From Liolophura sinensis (Eukaryota > Mollusca > Polyplacophora > Chitonida > Chitonidae), in contig NC_088300.1 in NCBI RefSeq assembly GCF_032854445.1, positions 10,294,001-10,358,000 on the forward strand: 64,000 nucleotides of DNA, written 5' to 3'. A model generated the notes under the pieces. It was given only the letters and a program-made list of their open reading frames with translations, ran no database searches and was not told the origin of the DNA. Shown in pieces: positions 19,673-34,600 of this stretch (position 1 is its first letter; each line of letters begins with the position of its first letter). Position numbers and translations under genes: made by a program.

Positions 19673-22600
19673 GTAGGCAGCCACACAAATTTGGCTGCTA
19701 CTGCTTTTGCAAGCTCTGTGTCTTTCTAGATATTTTATAGCTTTTTAAATTACACACATATTGATACATTTACTATATCAGGCCTTGTCATTCAGTGCCT
19801 GGTGTTCACTCTGGCTACATCCAGCCATTCATAACAGCTTTTTAAATTTTCTGAATGACATAATCCATATGCCGAACTCCATTGGAGCAAAATTGAGCTG
19901 ATTTTAATCAACAAGGGCACACTGCATGAAAGCTTTTGTACAAGGTCTTCAATTGTGATTATTTTATCTATGCTGATTGGATCAGAGTTCTGCTGTCAGT
20001 CTTGTGCAACTGCATATGGATACACCTTGATAAGGTAGAAAAGCACTGCTAATATTGTGATGTACAGTGGCAATGTACATCTACTTTTTTGATTCTAAGG
20101 AAACAATTATCTGTGTATGTGTTCACCAAGACGCAATTCTAAGGTGTATGTTTCATTTTTTATTTTTATAGAATTTTCTGCATTATGAAATCCTAAAGAG
20201 TTTAGTTACTTTAAACATTAGGAAAGTAATGAAGATTTATATTGGAACTAATCCTTCAAAAATGAAGTTTAATCTGATGAATAAATTTGTCAGGCATAGC
20301 TGGGGGTAAGTTCCAAAATCAAAACATCCCTAGTATGATGCAAAAACCTTATCATAAAGAGTAAAAAAAAAAGAGAAAAAAAAACTTTTGTTTCTTCAGA
20401 CTGAGTATACACTTGTCCAAGGTACCATGCATGTTTTTGTTCCATTTCGGTTATACTTACTATTGTCAATCTCTAAATCAAGCGTGGTCAAAGAAATGAT
20501 TTCAGTCCATTTTTATGGAATAAGTGAAATTCACTGAGAAAACTGCCATTGATAAAACTCTTGTTCAGCTGTTGGGGATTCAAGCAAATCCCCATCTGTA
20601 GTAATCTTTGGTGATTTTACTAACTTAACGTGATGTTCAATTTCAATCAAGCACAGTCTGTATAATTGAAAACTTGCTAATGCAACAATTTAAAAGCTGT
20701 CATAACAATATCAATATCTTTTTTTATAGTCTTATGGCAGATGGGGTTGAAAAAATAAAGATGAAAATCCTACTTGTCAGATCACCCTAAGGTGAAATTT
20801 TCAAATGAAATGGATAATAAATAGCACATGTAAAGGCACATTTCTGTTAATCCAAATCAGCAGAGCTCTGGTTCCTTGCAGTACTGACCAGCTTGTTCAA
20901 TGCCACAAGCTTCACCTAATTTATATAGGCTTTAATTTGTCAAGCATACAAAGTTCATTGATTTAAGGTTTAGTTGCGCCCTTCATTCTATTCATTAGGA
21001 TTGCTTTCAGAGGTAACATTTGTCGGTCAAAAAGTATTCATTTATTTGCATACATATATTTGCAGTGTCACGCCTGCCTCATCTTCTGATTTGATTAGTG
21101 TGCTGTAAACTGGCTACTTTTCCTCCCACAATACAGATATTAGGCCTTGTTTTGAGAGAGTAGGTCCCCTGCAGCCATTGACATGTCCTCTAGGGTTATC
21201 CTATTGAGAGACTCCATTGCCATCTCTCAGCTTACTACTTCAAGGGCAGAGTGATCTGTTTGTCTTTGGCCTGCTTTTGAAGATGTTTTCACGTTTGCTG
21301 TGTGATTATGATTGATTCCCTTGTGTTTTAGCTTGTAGTTACTTCGATTTCAAGCACCAGTTACCAAAGATCAGCGTCAAAACCATAATGAGGGGCAGTT
21401 TAAATATCACTATCTCAACATAAAAGAATCTGGACATTGTTTTTCTGACTTTCTCAACTTGGCATTTTGCTCATAACATCAATTTTGCTTATAGCATCAA
21501 TTTATTTTGAATACTAAAGAAATACTAAATTATTTTGAAGTATTAACACTTGTGTCATGATGCAAAAATAAGAACCTGTATCATCCCTTTATGGCATACC
21601 AGATATCTGGCTGGGGGTAAGCCTGGTTAAAGCACTTAGACATTTTGTAGACACTGTTCCCTATGGTACAGCTGAGCCATGTGGTCAGCCTGACCTTATG
21701 TACATTACAGTAGGTGGTGCTTGAAGTCCATCTCCATGGTATCAGGTCACACACATCTTTGCTTTTTACTGTTCTCTTGGTGCTCCCGTCAGAGTGTTTG
21801 TCTGCTTTATTTATTCCCGTTCATTTGGCTGTCTTGTAGACATTATAATTAAACTTCAGAATACGTTGGGTGAGTGATACATGTATTCCCGCTCTATAAC
21901 TCATTTACTTATGATCTTTTGGTGCTAATTCATAAATTGTCTTCTTGACATAATGCTGATTCACATTAAATATATTAAGTGACTTTATGTAAAAACTGAC
22001 TCACAATATTAACAATATCTTAATGCACGGCTTTAGCTTGTTCTCTGACAAACAACAATTACTTCGCAGTATACATTTTTGAGGAGAAATAAATTTGATA
22101 TTTGTCTTTTAGACTAATCTGTAGTCATTAAGTATGGTTGCATAAATAAAGTTATATCCAAATTATTGTACAAGAGGTTTCCTGTGTTATATGAGACATG
22201 TATATTCAAGCAGATTCAGTGGTGGTTCAAATCCATTATTCACCATGCACTGCTGAGTTCCCCCTTTCATCACACACTCTGAACTCTGAACAGAGTTACG
22301 TATAATGAGTACAACTAAAAATGTGTTTGTAATTCATCCATGTAGTTTGTACTAATTAGAATGTGCTTCAGTTGTTAGATGTATTTCAGATTTTGCGTTT
22401 TCGTTGTGTCGGTTTTAGTTCTATCTTACATTTTACATTACCATACTAATAAAACTTTATCTTAAAACATTTGTTGTTGAAGTTAATTTCAAGTTGTTCA
22501 GTACAATATTAAGCCACTAAGTGTGTGTAAAGTTGTACATAAATGTAAATATATTTATGTTGAAGAATATGTAATATCTAGGTAATGTTATATGAACATA

Positions 22601-25600
22601 ATTTTATATTTTTAATTTTTAAATGTTCCTATATTCAACTCTAGTGGATGAATAAGTAGTTTGTTTGGTAAATTTGGTGGGAAATATTTCAGTGTGCTTA
22701 AAAATTAAAAGGAAATTTCAGGTGACTGTGTTAAAAGTGAGTTAAGCTTTTAGTCTCCGAAACTTCCTAACCTTGATGTTGCTGGATAACATTAGACCGT
22801 CTACCTTCTGGTTGTTGTATAGAAGTTAATTATACCTTCCTTACGCTGGTTGTTTTAGGTTCATGGATGAAAAATGTTGACCCAAGAGGTGAGTACCCTT
22901 AAAAATTTGTGAAAGTTTGTTAATATCTGTTATATGTGTATTTACACGTGTGTCAATTAATTTGCCTGTACTGTTATTAGTGTTTAATTCTCCACCTTTT
23001 GTACCTGTAGGTTATAACATGCATATTGTGCGGTGTGTTATAATGATGTTTGCTCAGTGTTTTACACATACAGGTACAACATCATGATGTACTACATCAT
23101 TAGGTACAGTGTATGGCATGGTACAGCATTTACATGTTTCGGGATGATAAGGGAGACTAAGTGTTGTGGTAATAACTAGTCGTTATGGAATGGTTGGTAC
23201 GTTGTGATTTTATACATAGTGCAACCTCTATGAAAATCACACAAATTTATGTATTAAGTGCAGAAACAGTTTGTCTGTCTTCATACAAATTAGCTCATTG
23301 CAAGATTTCATCAAAAGTTTTCCCTTCATGTGATAAGGATGAAAAGAAGAAAACTAAGATATTTTCAGACATTCTGTTTGTGAGCAGATACAGAGCCTTC
23401 TGAGTTTTATTCTGGACCCGCTTGTATGAAACCCCTTTAATGTTACGAGCACGTAACTACCAATACAACCAGCACTGTAGGCATTACGTCGCCATGACCG
23501 TTACATGCTCATAACGTTAAGAAGACTTTGTTCAAGCAGGCCCAGGACTTTTATACTGTTGGCCGTACGTGGGAAGGTCTGCCAGCAACCTGCGGATGGT
23601 CGTGGGTTTCCCTTGGGCTGTGCCCGGTTTCCACCCACCTTAATGCTGGCCGCCGTCCTGTAAGTGAAATATTCTTGAGTACGGCGTAAAACACCAATCA
23701 AATAAATAAAATAAATTTATGCTGTTCATACACTAATGCTTTGTAGGTGCACACTGTATGAGGTATTTGCTCTAATAGAACTGCAGAAGTACCCATCCAA
23801 TATCTATTGGTCATTTGCATTCCTGGGATCTGCCATAATATTTACACTGCTGTATATTTTTGTTTGACATCAGATACAAGTTAGGCAGTTTTGGATGTCA
23901 TCTGCATTATAATACAAAGGCAGTGCTTCTTGTATTTATTTATTTATTTGATCAGTGTTTTACGCCATACTCAAGAATATTTCACTTATACGACAGTGGC
24001 CAGCATTATGGTGGGAGGAAACCAGGCAGAGCCGGGTTGAAACCACAACCATTCGCAGGTTGCTGGCAGACCTTCCCACGTACTAACGGAAAGGAAATCA
24101 GCATGATGTTGACTTGAACTCACAGTGACAGCATTGGTGAGAGGCTCCTGGGTCATTACGCTGCGCTAGGGGGCTAACCAACTGAGCCACAGAGGCCCCC
24201 CGCGCTTGTTGTACTAAAATTTTGAAGAATGCCAGTGCAACCTGTAACTCATAGATTTGGGTAATTCAGGTGCCTGTACATGATACTGTTTATGGGGATA
24301 TTGCTACCAGGTACATGTATGTAGTTTATTCTACACCTATGAAATTATAATAGATTATGTTATTGATGGTTGTTGTTGTTTTTGAGTAGAGTCTTCCCTG
24401 TGTTTTTTCGACACTACACAATGTGTATGTCACTCTTCTGTAATATTACAGGCATTAATGGAAGAAATAAAAAAAGAAAGCTGTAATGCAAAGTGCATAC
24501 ACAAGTAAAAAAGTGAGTACATTGCGTCACAAGGACATCACCATGATTTTGTAACCTTATAACTTCGTTACCCATAATAAACACTTAGTGTAGACAATGT
24601 AGGGCTGTAAAGAGAGCTGTCACCACAGGGTTTCTATGATCACTACAAAATAGCTATTGCAGTTGGCTGTTGAATGCGAAGTCTGTACATGTTTGTAACA
24701 TTCAAACAGTCAGTAATGTACTAAAGTTAATTGTATTGTAAATTTATGAGCAATCTGAGGATTATTACAGCTAGAACTATTGCTGTGCTGGTTGGATACA
24801 TGTAAGGGCAAAGGTATAGAAATGCAGGAATTGGAGAACTACATGTATGTGTGATTGTTGCACAAATTTGTGAAAGTTCAATGCATCATATCTGTATGTA
24901 TGCCCAATTTGTTGGTCCCATGTCTATACATGATGGAATTGGAAGGCAGTTGCTTTGTCTGAAAGTGCATTATGAGCTTATACACCCATATACATTTATT
25001 TATTTATTTATTTGATCAGTGTTTTTTGCCCTACGCAAGAATGTTTCACTTTTATGACGGCAGCCAACATTATGGTGGGAGGAAACCCACAACCATCTGC
25101 AGGTTGCTGGAAGACCTTCCCACATGCTGCTGGAGAGGAAGCCAGCATTAGCTGGACTTGAACTCGCATCGACATATTCATTCGAGGACAGGGTTTATCA
25201 TGTGGAACCCAAACAGAAGAGAATCATACTTGTAGTTAGTGTCAGGTTTTGCAAATATCAACACTTGTTTTGCACAATGACTCCATCTATACTCCTAGTT
25301 AAAGGCTTTCTCTCTTCAAGATTTCTGAATTGAACAGCTGATTGAGACAATTCTAAAGGAAATGAGATGATCTGTTTGACCATGAAACTTGGTGCTTGTT
25401 GCTTGCTGTATAACCCATGAATCTATGTTCTCTGTCTGAAATCAGTGTATCTACATCTCTGGACTTTCTACCACTATCAGTTCCTCTCAGACCTGATGTA
25501 TACGGCAATCTGCAGTTTAACAAGTGACTGTCTTTGAATTGACACAAGTGTTGCTGTCGTAGCAGGTCATGATCATTTTACTATCCTTTCTGCCTCTCCG

Positions 25601-28600
25601 TGCAGCTTGCTATTTTTAGACTGTCTCTGATTTAATTGGCATCATCGGGTAGTTATGTCCATTAGCAGATCTACCAACCCTAGATAATTGCCATCAATAT
25701 TTGTAACTCTATTCCACATACCTGCATGAGAATTCAGTTGAGGTTGCTTCTGGTGTCATGGAAACTCATTTTCACAGGATTGTTTCTGTGGCCGTGTCAT
25801 GTTAGTGAGGGTCTTGAAAGAGGGGATAATACCTAAAATTAATCCTGTGATAAGTTGCACATTATGAAATAGGATTTATACATAATAGAGTAAGGTTCTT
25901 TACATAGACGAATAATAAAACCTGTAGGTTAGTTCTGATGCTTGACATTGGCTTGAGCTCTATATGTGCTGTCACAGTTTTTAATGCATTTTTTATGGCA
26001 GCTGACTTCGCACCCACACTTTATATGGGAGTGGTAATTCCAATACCAAACATTTTTTTAAACGTGTGTAAGGTACAGTTCTTTAAGTCAGTGTAAGTTT
26101 GATACAAGATCTTGATATAATAGTTTCAAAAAAGTTGTTTTCAAAGATATATCTGCATGCCATGTACATGTACCTATTCAACCATTTATGTGGTGGTACG
26201 GTTGATTTTTGCTGATTCATTGAATTGTTTATGGATGTGAATCACACCCCTTCACTCACCTCCCACCCCTTCCACTCACCCTGTTTGTTACCTTTTCCGA
26301 GCTGTTCAGCAATGTCAAATAGATACGCAGATGCAGTGTGATGTTAGTTAAATGTTGGTCACCTTTTGTATGTGTATATGGTTATAAAATAAAGCTGTAA
26401 CTGTGGATCTATAAATTATGCAATTCCTGTTCAAACATCATGCATGATGCACATTTATGCAATCACCGGTTGATAGCTTTGATGAGAATAGTGCATCACA
26501 TGAGACGGGTATTGATTGTTTAATGTGGATTACGAAACAAGTGATGTGAACTTGATTAACAGAGTCTGGCTTCCTCCTAGTGATGTCCTCTGTATACAGT
26601 TCTGTCAGGCAGATGAGGTTTGCTGTGTGGTGTTACGCTGTCTGGGAGATCTGGACCTTATGTACTCTGTGTGCTTTTGTACACTGTGTGTATGTTGTAG
26701 CTCCTTACCTGTTCAGACGCCAGACTGAATACAACTTATGCATTTATTTTATAAAGAATAAATTTAGGAAAGGAATTCACCTTTGTATTTTGCAGTAAAC
26801 ATACATGTACACATGCACAGTGCTTTGCATTTATGAAAGTAAAATGTTTTGGTCAAAAGATAAGAATGGTAAGTGTATCATTCCAGGAGTGAGTGCCTTG
26901 GGATAATGTGTTCCAATAAACATTAGACTCATGTCAGTGCTTGGATTGGCACAATCGTACAGTACATTTTGTTTGACCTGAACTATATGTTTTGAGTTAG
27001 TTTGGCATGATGAGGATTAATTTGGGATATCATATCCAGGAAGACTTAAAATTGTCTCCTTTGTAACCAACATAAAACAAAGAGTATATCGCCACCTGCA
27101 GTCTTAAGTTAAAATCTCACAAATGTAACCAACATTCTGATATATTGGCTAACTCATGGTGAGTTCCATACCCTGTGGAGACATCGTGATTCTGTACAAT
27201 AACCAAGTGGTGTGGAAAATTTTTTTTGCATAGCATCACTTAATGGCACAAAAATTAACATTTGTAGTAGATGTAGTGAGCAAACAATGGTCTCTATGAA
27301 GCCTGTACACCAGGGATACTCAGGAAACGTGGTCTCATGCTGGGTTTGGCACAATGGTATAAATGATTATTTATTTATAAGGGCACTGCATTCATGGGAT
27401 ACAGATCTTTCAAAAATGGTACCAGTGCACAGATGCGCGAATTTCTCCCTGTTCACATTGTCAGACCTGCAGTTCCACTTTTAGCTTTATAAAAGGCTCA
27501 TATCTGATTCATAATCTGTGGATAAATGGAGGCATCTGTGAGAGAACCTGGACACTTCAACCATGTACACTTTCGTAGTGAAATTGTTATTTATTTACAT
27601 TTAATGTTGATCAGAATAGGCCAATAGTGTATTGGCCACAGTACATTGGCTGGGGGAGTGTAATTGCTGTTGAGTTGTTGATAATAGATTCATCGCCTGG
27701 TCAGTATGGCACTTACTTCCGCTTTACTGGGATGGAAATTAATCATGTTCAGCACTGCTACTGTTCCGCTGTGCATTCACATCTAGGTCATCTAGACTGT
27801 ATAATGCACCAGTGTGTATTTTAGGTTTGCTGGCAAATTCTACCAAAAAGGTAAACTGAAGTTCACTGAACTGCCTCTTGAATGAAGCTAAGATTTATAT
27901 GTTTAGATACACTTATTTTTGTGTATTCTAGTCTCTGGCTGGAGCTCATAAGATTTAGAGGTTGTGTACGGAACAAACACTGCATTGTTATGATACATCT
28001 AAAGCCGACATGATAACAAAGTAAGGTTATTTACAACCTGTTATCCCTGCATGCGATTAATAAAACTGCATCCTTGCAGTCATGAAATGGCAGCGGTGTG
28101 CTGAATATTTATAACCAGTAATTTATCATTGAGCAAGAACTCTAGCCGTTGTATAATACCTACATTTTGTAATGTACCTGTTCTCAATGTATATTAAATT
28201 AAGATTTCCCCAAATTACAAACCACTAACTAAATCTACATTGCTCAAATGTATGTTAGTAATGGACATTTAGAACACAAACATGTGGAAAATATAGTGTA
28301 CTTATCATTGGCTCTCATATTTCACGCAGCTACTCGTATCATCAGGTTGTAAATTCTTTTTTTATGATCTGAGTTTTTGTTTTTCATAAGTAATTGTAGA
28401 TAATGCTGAAACTAGCTATTAAACGGCAGTTTGGGGTTACAACTGATTAACATAAGATTGTGAATGGTGATAAGCCAAGAAACTTAGAAAAGGGTGCACA
28501 CTCAGTGCTGGACCTAAGCAATAATCCAACTCTACAACATTGTATATTTAAACTGATTGATAAATGGCTAGAGATGTAAACAGGAAATCCTGATGGACAC

Positions 28601-31600
28601 AACCTGATGGCTTGGCTTACTAGAGCATGGAAAGCCACTCTGCTCCTGCTTGTAAAACCCAATGCATTATGTAAAACTGAAGTCTTAACTGTTTCAAGAA
28701 ACAATTTTTCTGTCCAACCAGTATTGTAGTGTACATGCTATGTTGCAGTAAGTGAATACTTGGTAAATGTATGTAATATGGAGTAGTGTTTATCCACTGC
28801 CAATTAACTGGATTCAGTGCCTGCCATCCATGCAGTCCACACCTGCAGGACTGGCCATTAAGTAGCAATCAATGTTGTACAAGGTGATGCATGCACAAGA
28901 TGATGCATGCACAAGATGATGCATGCACAGGTAGCCTTTGTGGCCTACTGCATTGCACATGTATGTGTTACATTACATACACGAAGATATCCTAGCAGGG
29001 GTAAAGCTTACACTTCACCACACACCTTATGTCATAGATCTCTTGCCCATGGATGGATGTCTTTGTGCAAGGCTGTGTGAACTTATACATAAAACAGGGG
29101 CTGTGTTTATGGTGGATACAAGCTCTAAACAAAGGTGTGGCTGTCGGCATGGTAACCTCCAATGAAGGACTAACCTTGAGAGGTATGAGTCACAGTCAGT
29201 CAAGGAGCTGAATGTTTGTGTTCAGGTCAACAACCACCTGGCTGTACCCTGTATTATACTGTCAATATGACCAGTGGGTGATCATGCAGGCCTGTCTCAT
29301 GCCCCAGCCAGCCAGCTAGCTGTTAATTATTGTCTTACCCCAGATGCATGCCACTCACTAAAGGCCAGCGGTTGTAGTGCATATTTAGGAGTGTGCATAC
29401 ATAGAGAACTGATCACAGCACTGCGTACTGAAGCTGCAGTATTCACTGTGGGTAGTGCTGCATGATGCAGTGTTAAGGTGTTGATTTTATCAGTACAAAG
29501 AGCACCATCATTGAAAGTTGGGTTGCACTTCACTTGTCATTAGTAGGAATCGTCTGTTGCATTTTTGCTACAAATGTTATTCATAATATATTATGAACAG
29601 CACTGCAGCACTATGAACAGATATGTGTGCAGTATTATAGACACCACCGTTTGCAATACTGGCAACTTGGGCATCGTGCACACAAGCATTTACGCAATTG
29701 CATTACATCTACATGACTACATCTAAATGTGCAGCGTCATTTTCATTGTTCAACCAGAATCGTACAGAACAACCCTTCTGATGCATAGTTTAGGCGTGCA
29801 GTAATTGCAGCAACACATACAGGATATTGTATCCATTTGCAGTTTGTGCGTCGTGGACATACATGCGCTGTCAGCTGGAATGATAGATGAAGTCTGTAAT
29901 ATTCCCTGTGTACTGGTGTCAGTCAAGAATACCTGACCACATGCTGTGTGTGAGGCCCTCCCATGAAACAGCTCACTCACTCAGTACATACCCACATCAG
30001 TACTGTCATCTGTAACCATCAAGTGTGGTCCATGGTAGACTTGGGGAATTCTAAAGACATACATCTGGTCGAATGATCATCTAAACGTGTTATTAATATT
30101 CTAGTGTTGCATGTATGTAACCCTGAAATGCCTGCAATGGCTGCCATGCACCTTGATAGAGCCTATGGGATAACAAGAGACATTCCAACAACAGGAGCAC
30201 TAATCTGGCTGCCTCTCATTCCTCAGTCAGCCTGCATGTTGCCAGGCTTCTGATTTCAGCAACAAGTATGTTAGGAAAAGGTTCCGATCTTAGCCTTTTA
30301 GATTTAGACTGTACTTGTATATTGGATGAAGCATCAAATTTCTACAAGAATAACAGTTCCATGCTGTGTTCAGACTGAACTGATTTCAGTTTCATCCAAA
30401 GGTTGACATTTTTAAGTGATTAAAAAATAAGGAATTCAGCTCATTGCCTTTCTTGACTAATTCAGCAGTCTCAGAGCAGAATGTGTTCCTGATGCCTGGT
30501 TTTGTTAAGGATTTTCAGATGAGAATTGCTGTGTTGGTATAAAGGTACGACACATATAGATTCTTGTGCCGTTGAGCAAGTTTAGTGCTCAGCAAGTCTG
30601 TGTCAGACACTGAGCTAGGCTGCTACATAAATGTATACTCCCAGGATGGGAATTCCTGCCGAGGGAGGGTGGTGTTTCTGATGTGGGATTATCTAGGCTG
30701 TTGCTTCTCCCCGAGCTGTCCCAGTGTTCTCTCTTGCGTCAGGCACGGCCGCCTCCTGCTGCTGACTACATATTGATTTTCACAACCAACTGATGGAGAC
30801 TCACAAACCAAAGAGTGATGAATTACCTGTCCCTAACATGTCTACTACCTTTGTTTTTGCCATTGTTTGGTGTGCCTGTAAATGTGATGTAATTTCTATT
30901 AATGGGAACTCAGAATCTAGATACATGGAGATGGAAATGTGCACACACATTCATTAATTATTTAGACAAATTACTCAGAAAGTTTAGTCACATAGCTGCT
31001 GTCTGGGAGGCACCAGTGTTATCGTGGTAGCTAGGGAGATAAATCAATGTGTAATGAATGGTATTGATTTTCATCCAGTATGGATTCAGTTCCAGATCTG
31101 ATGGCTGATAACAGATGATGTGTACTTTTGATCTTGCTCACATGATTGTACTGCCACATACACATTATTTCCTCGCTGAACTGAAACAGTATCACTTAAT
31201 ACCTACAAGTGCTATGATCAAGTAAGCCGCAAACTTGTTCTCTGTGTAGTTCTAAAAATGCTACCTTCTTAGGTGTCAGAGGAACTCTAGTATAGGGATT
31301 TCTACCTGCTACGGCGGATGTGGAAACTATGGCTGCCTATGACAAAAAACCTCAATTTGCCATGTGCTGTTGTTAAGGTGTCAGAGGAACTGTAGTGTAC
31401 AAGGAATAGTGATTACCTGCCCACACCTGCATTAGGAATTATGATTACCTTGGATGAAAAAATGGTCTCAACATTTCGGCTTTGTATTTGTGGAATACTT
31501 TGAAACATTGTTTCCTTAGCCAAATGCGCTGCCATTCACTAATTACACACCAGGAAAAGTGTTTCGTTACAGGTGTGATACTTCATATAAGATAAAGATC

Positions 31601-34600
31601 TATAGAGAACTAAGCTCTTTACAACTTTTGTATGACTTTTCACTTGTTAATGTTTGATGTTCTCGCCATTATGGGAATTAAAAGAGAGTCTGTCCTTCAT
31701 ATCACCATTTTTTTTACAGAGTTGCAGTGTTGAAAGTGTGGTCAACGAATGGGTTGGATGGTACCCATCTGATTTGGCAACTCACTGGTTTGGCATTTGT
31801 TATAAATTAAGGATCTTTAAATGGGTGCTGTGCAGTCAGTTCAGGGATACTTCAGTTTGTGGCTGGGCATAGTGTTTCACCTAAAGATCTGTTTCCTGTG
31901 TAGCGGGGAAGTGCTTGTAAACAACAGCAGCAGGCTGGAGTAGCATCATCTTACTTACTTACTGTTTCATGCTGAAGCCCAAGGTAATAAAGATTGTTTT
32001 AAGAGCTGGCTTTTAACAACATATTAGAATTTAGCAAGCCTGGGTATATTGGTGTAATTTCATAACTGTATAAGAACAAGATTTGAAGTGAAGAGTCTGG
32101 TAAGTGATGAAGCAAACTATTTGCATACAGAATTAAATTGTATGAGATTTTGATTGTCCAAGTTATGTATCACCTCCTACATGTCATGATGTGTACTTGT
32201 ACGTTGTGAAGGAGTTGAAGGTGGTTCAGGGGTAAGGTTGATCTATGTGATTCCCACCCATGAAGCAGATGAGATCAGTTGAACATGTGATGAAAGTTTG
32301 ATAGTTAGTTGCCAAAGATGGCTGCTTTACTTAGCACACTTCTGTTTCTCCCATAGATCTGTAAAAAACTGGCTGACAATTGTTTTAAGTGGAAAAATTC
32401 TTAGAATGGCAAAGAAATAAATAATAAGGCTACTGTGTACTGTTCATGAGTCTGTCCAACATTTCAAGTACATGTAGCTGTCCCACTCAATCTGTATTTC
32501 ATGTCTGCAAAACAATTTAAAAGCTTCATCACCCATCTTCACCAGTTTCGTTTGAAAGCTTCCATAGCTGGGTTGCGAAAAGTGATTAGGTTTTTTTTTT
32601 AACCTTTCTTTCCTTTAAAACTAAGATCGACGATGCCTTGTATGGGATTTTCACTTTCCGTTGTCCCCATTGCCATCAGTTCATCAGCTGACAGAATTAT
32701 CAGCTTATCCCCTTATTGTGACAAAGTCCGTGACTAGAAACATTCCTCTTTGTAGGTTCCTTTATAAAGTACCATTTTACACAGCTTTGTAAACACATGG
32801 ATACTTGGATATGTGTGTACCCTGTACCTGCTAACAAATGATCTACACTGGAGGTGAAGTTGTCATTCTGTTTGTCAATACTGCCTTGTCATTATGCATC
32901 TTAATATTATATACACCATGTATATCTTAACTATTAATTAAAAAAAGCACATAAAATGAGAATATGAGATTAATGTTTATGTATATTTTACATGTATGAA
33001 GCTGTAATGAGAACTTGTACATCTGTGTATACAAGTGTAAAGGAGCAGGACCCGTGTCAGGCTGCTGCTGGCTTGCTGTTAACATCTATGTACGGTTACA
33101 TAAACAAATAGCTGTGTAATTTACTTGCACATTTATGCATTCTACATGTACGTGTAGGTCAATGATACTGCTGAAAATGCCCACGTGTTATTTAGTAGGA
33201 GTCCACTTTTACTTCATGTAAATATGCATAGTGATTTATAAATGGGCTTATGTTTGAATTTCTGGTTAAGTGTTCGGTCTGATAATGTCTTGTTACATGT
33301 TGTCTGCTTCATTTTTTAAGTGAACTGTTCATGCATGACTTGATCTCCTAAATAGTACACATTTAAAAGTATTCGACAAAATTCCTCGTCATGCCTATAT
33401 TTTCATTTTATAAAGAGGAGCTATGTCATTTTCCTCCCACCATATTGCTGGCTGCCATCGTATAAATGAAACAAAAAGATATATATATAGTCAATCCAGG
33501 TGTCGGCCAAAATGGACCTTCCATGTTAATAATCACAAGGTCAGGTCCCAAAACAGCACTTAACACAAAACACCGAAGTACTTCTTTACCGAAGTAAAGA
33601 GAATGTACGAAGTATGAAATTAAGGTGGATTTAGCATAGGGATGAAGTCAATAGTTTTCAATGATGATGGAAAGATGCAAGGAATGCTTACAGTGTAAGT
33701 GCATGTAAAATAAAAACATGCTGTTCGGTTGAAAGAATTTATGCCTGTAAGGGTTCTGTTAAAACAGGGTGTAATGTCGATCAGGAAGTATTACATTTAC
33801 TGGTAATCACTTTGCATTGTTTAGGATGTCCATGCAGTTGCCTTGGTTCAACTCTAGTCTGGAGACACACCTGTACTGTTCACACTTCCCAGGCCTTGTC
33901 ATCTCATGAATCAGCCTGCAAACACATTCATATTTTGCTCAGTGTTATCTCTCCATGGACCTCACAGAATGTTTCTAGGGCAGGCCATTGACCTGTGTAT
34001 AACCTAGGCTGTACTCATTTCCCTGTTAGGTTTATGCATGTACTAGGCAAGCCAGTATGAGGATATACTTGTATATGTAGCAAGGTAGTGACATTGGTCA
34101 TATCATAACGCTATAGAGCCTGCCATTGAAGGATTACATGAACGATCATTTGAAGCCATATATTAAAGTAACGTTTCTAAACCAGCCTGCATTAGTAGCC
34201 CCAACTATATATACCATATACTAGCATTCTAGTTTTGTCGGCAAAATCAAACTAAAAGGTGCATAAGTCACATTGAAAGTTGCTCTTGCACATGCTAAAA
34301 GATTGAGGAGTTAGCACATGTATATTAGACCAACTTCTGATCATGAAATGCTAAACAGAAGCATTGCTGCTTTTGAACTGTCAGAAACAAATACTGCAGG
34401 TAATGAAGTTAGGCCTTAGACTGGCTGTTTACAATTTCTGTGAAATTTAAGGATTAGCAACTTTACAGTGTAACGCCTGCCTTTATTCAGAGTATTCAGC
34501 CTTTGTGAACTGCCATGGTCTTGGCTGGCTTTCCAGATCTGTTAATACCTATATGAGTGGATAACTTGTTGGAAATTTATGGTTATGATATGTGAAGTGT

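Noticed and set aside
31654-31872. Possible extra reticulon exon
   Set aside because: The AG before 'agttgcagtg' is weak, there is no donor in the required phase, and the product has no resemblance to reticulon linkers.
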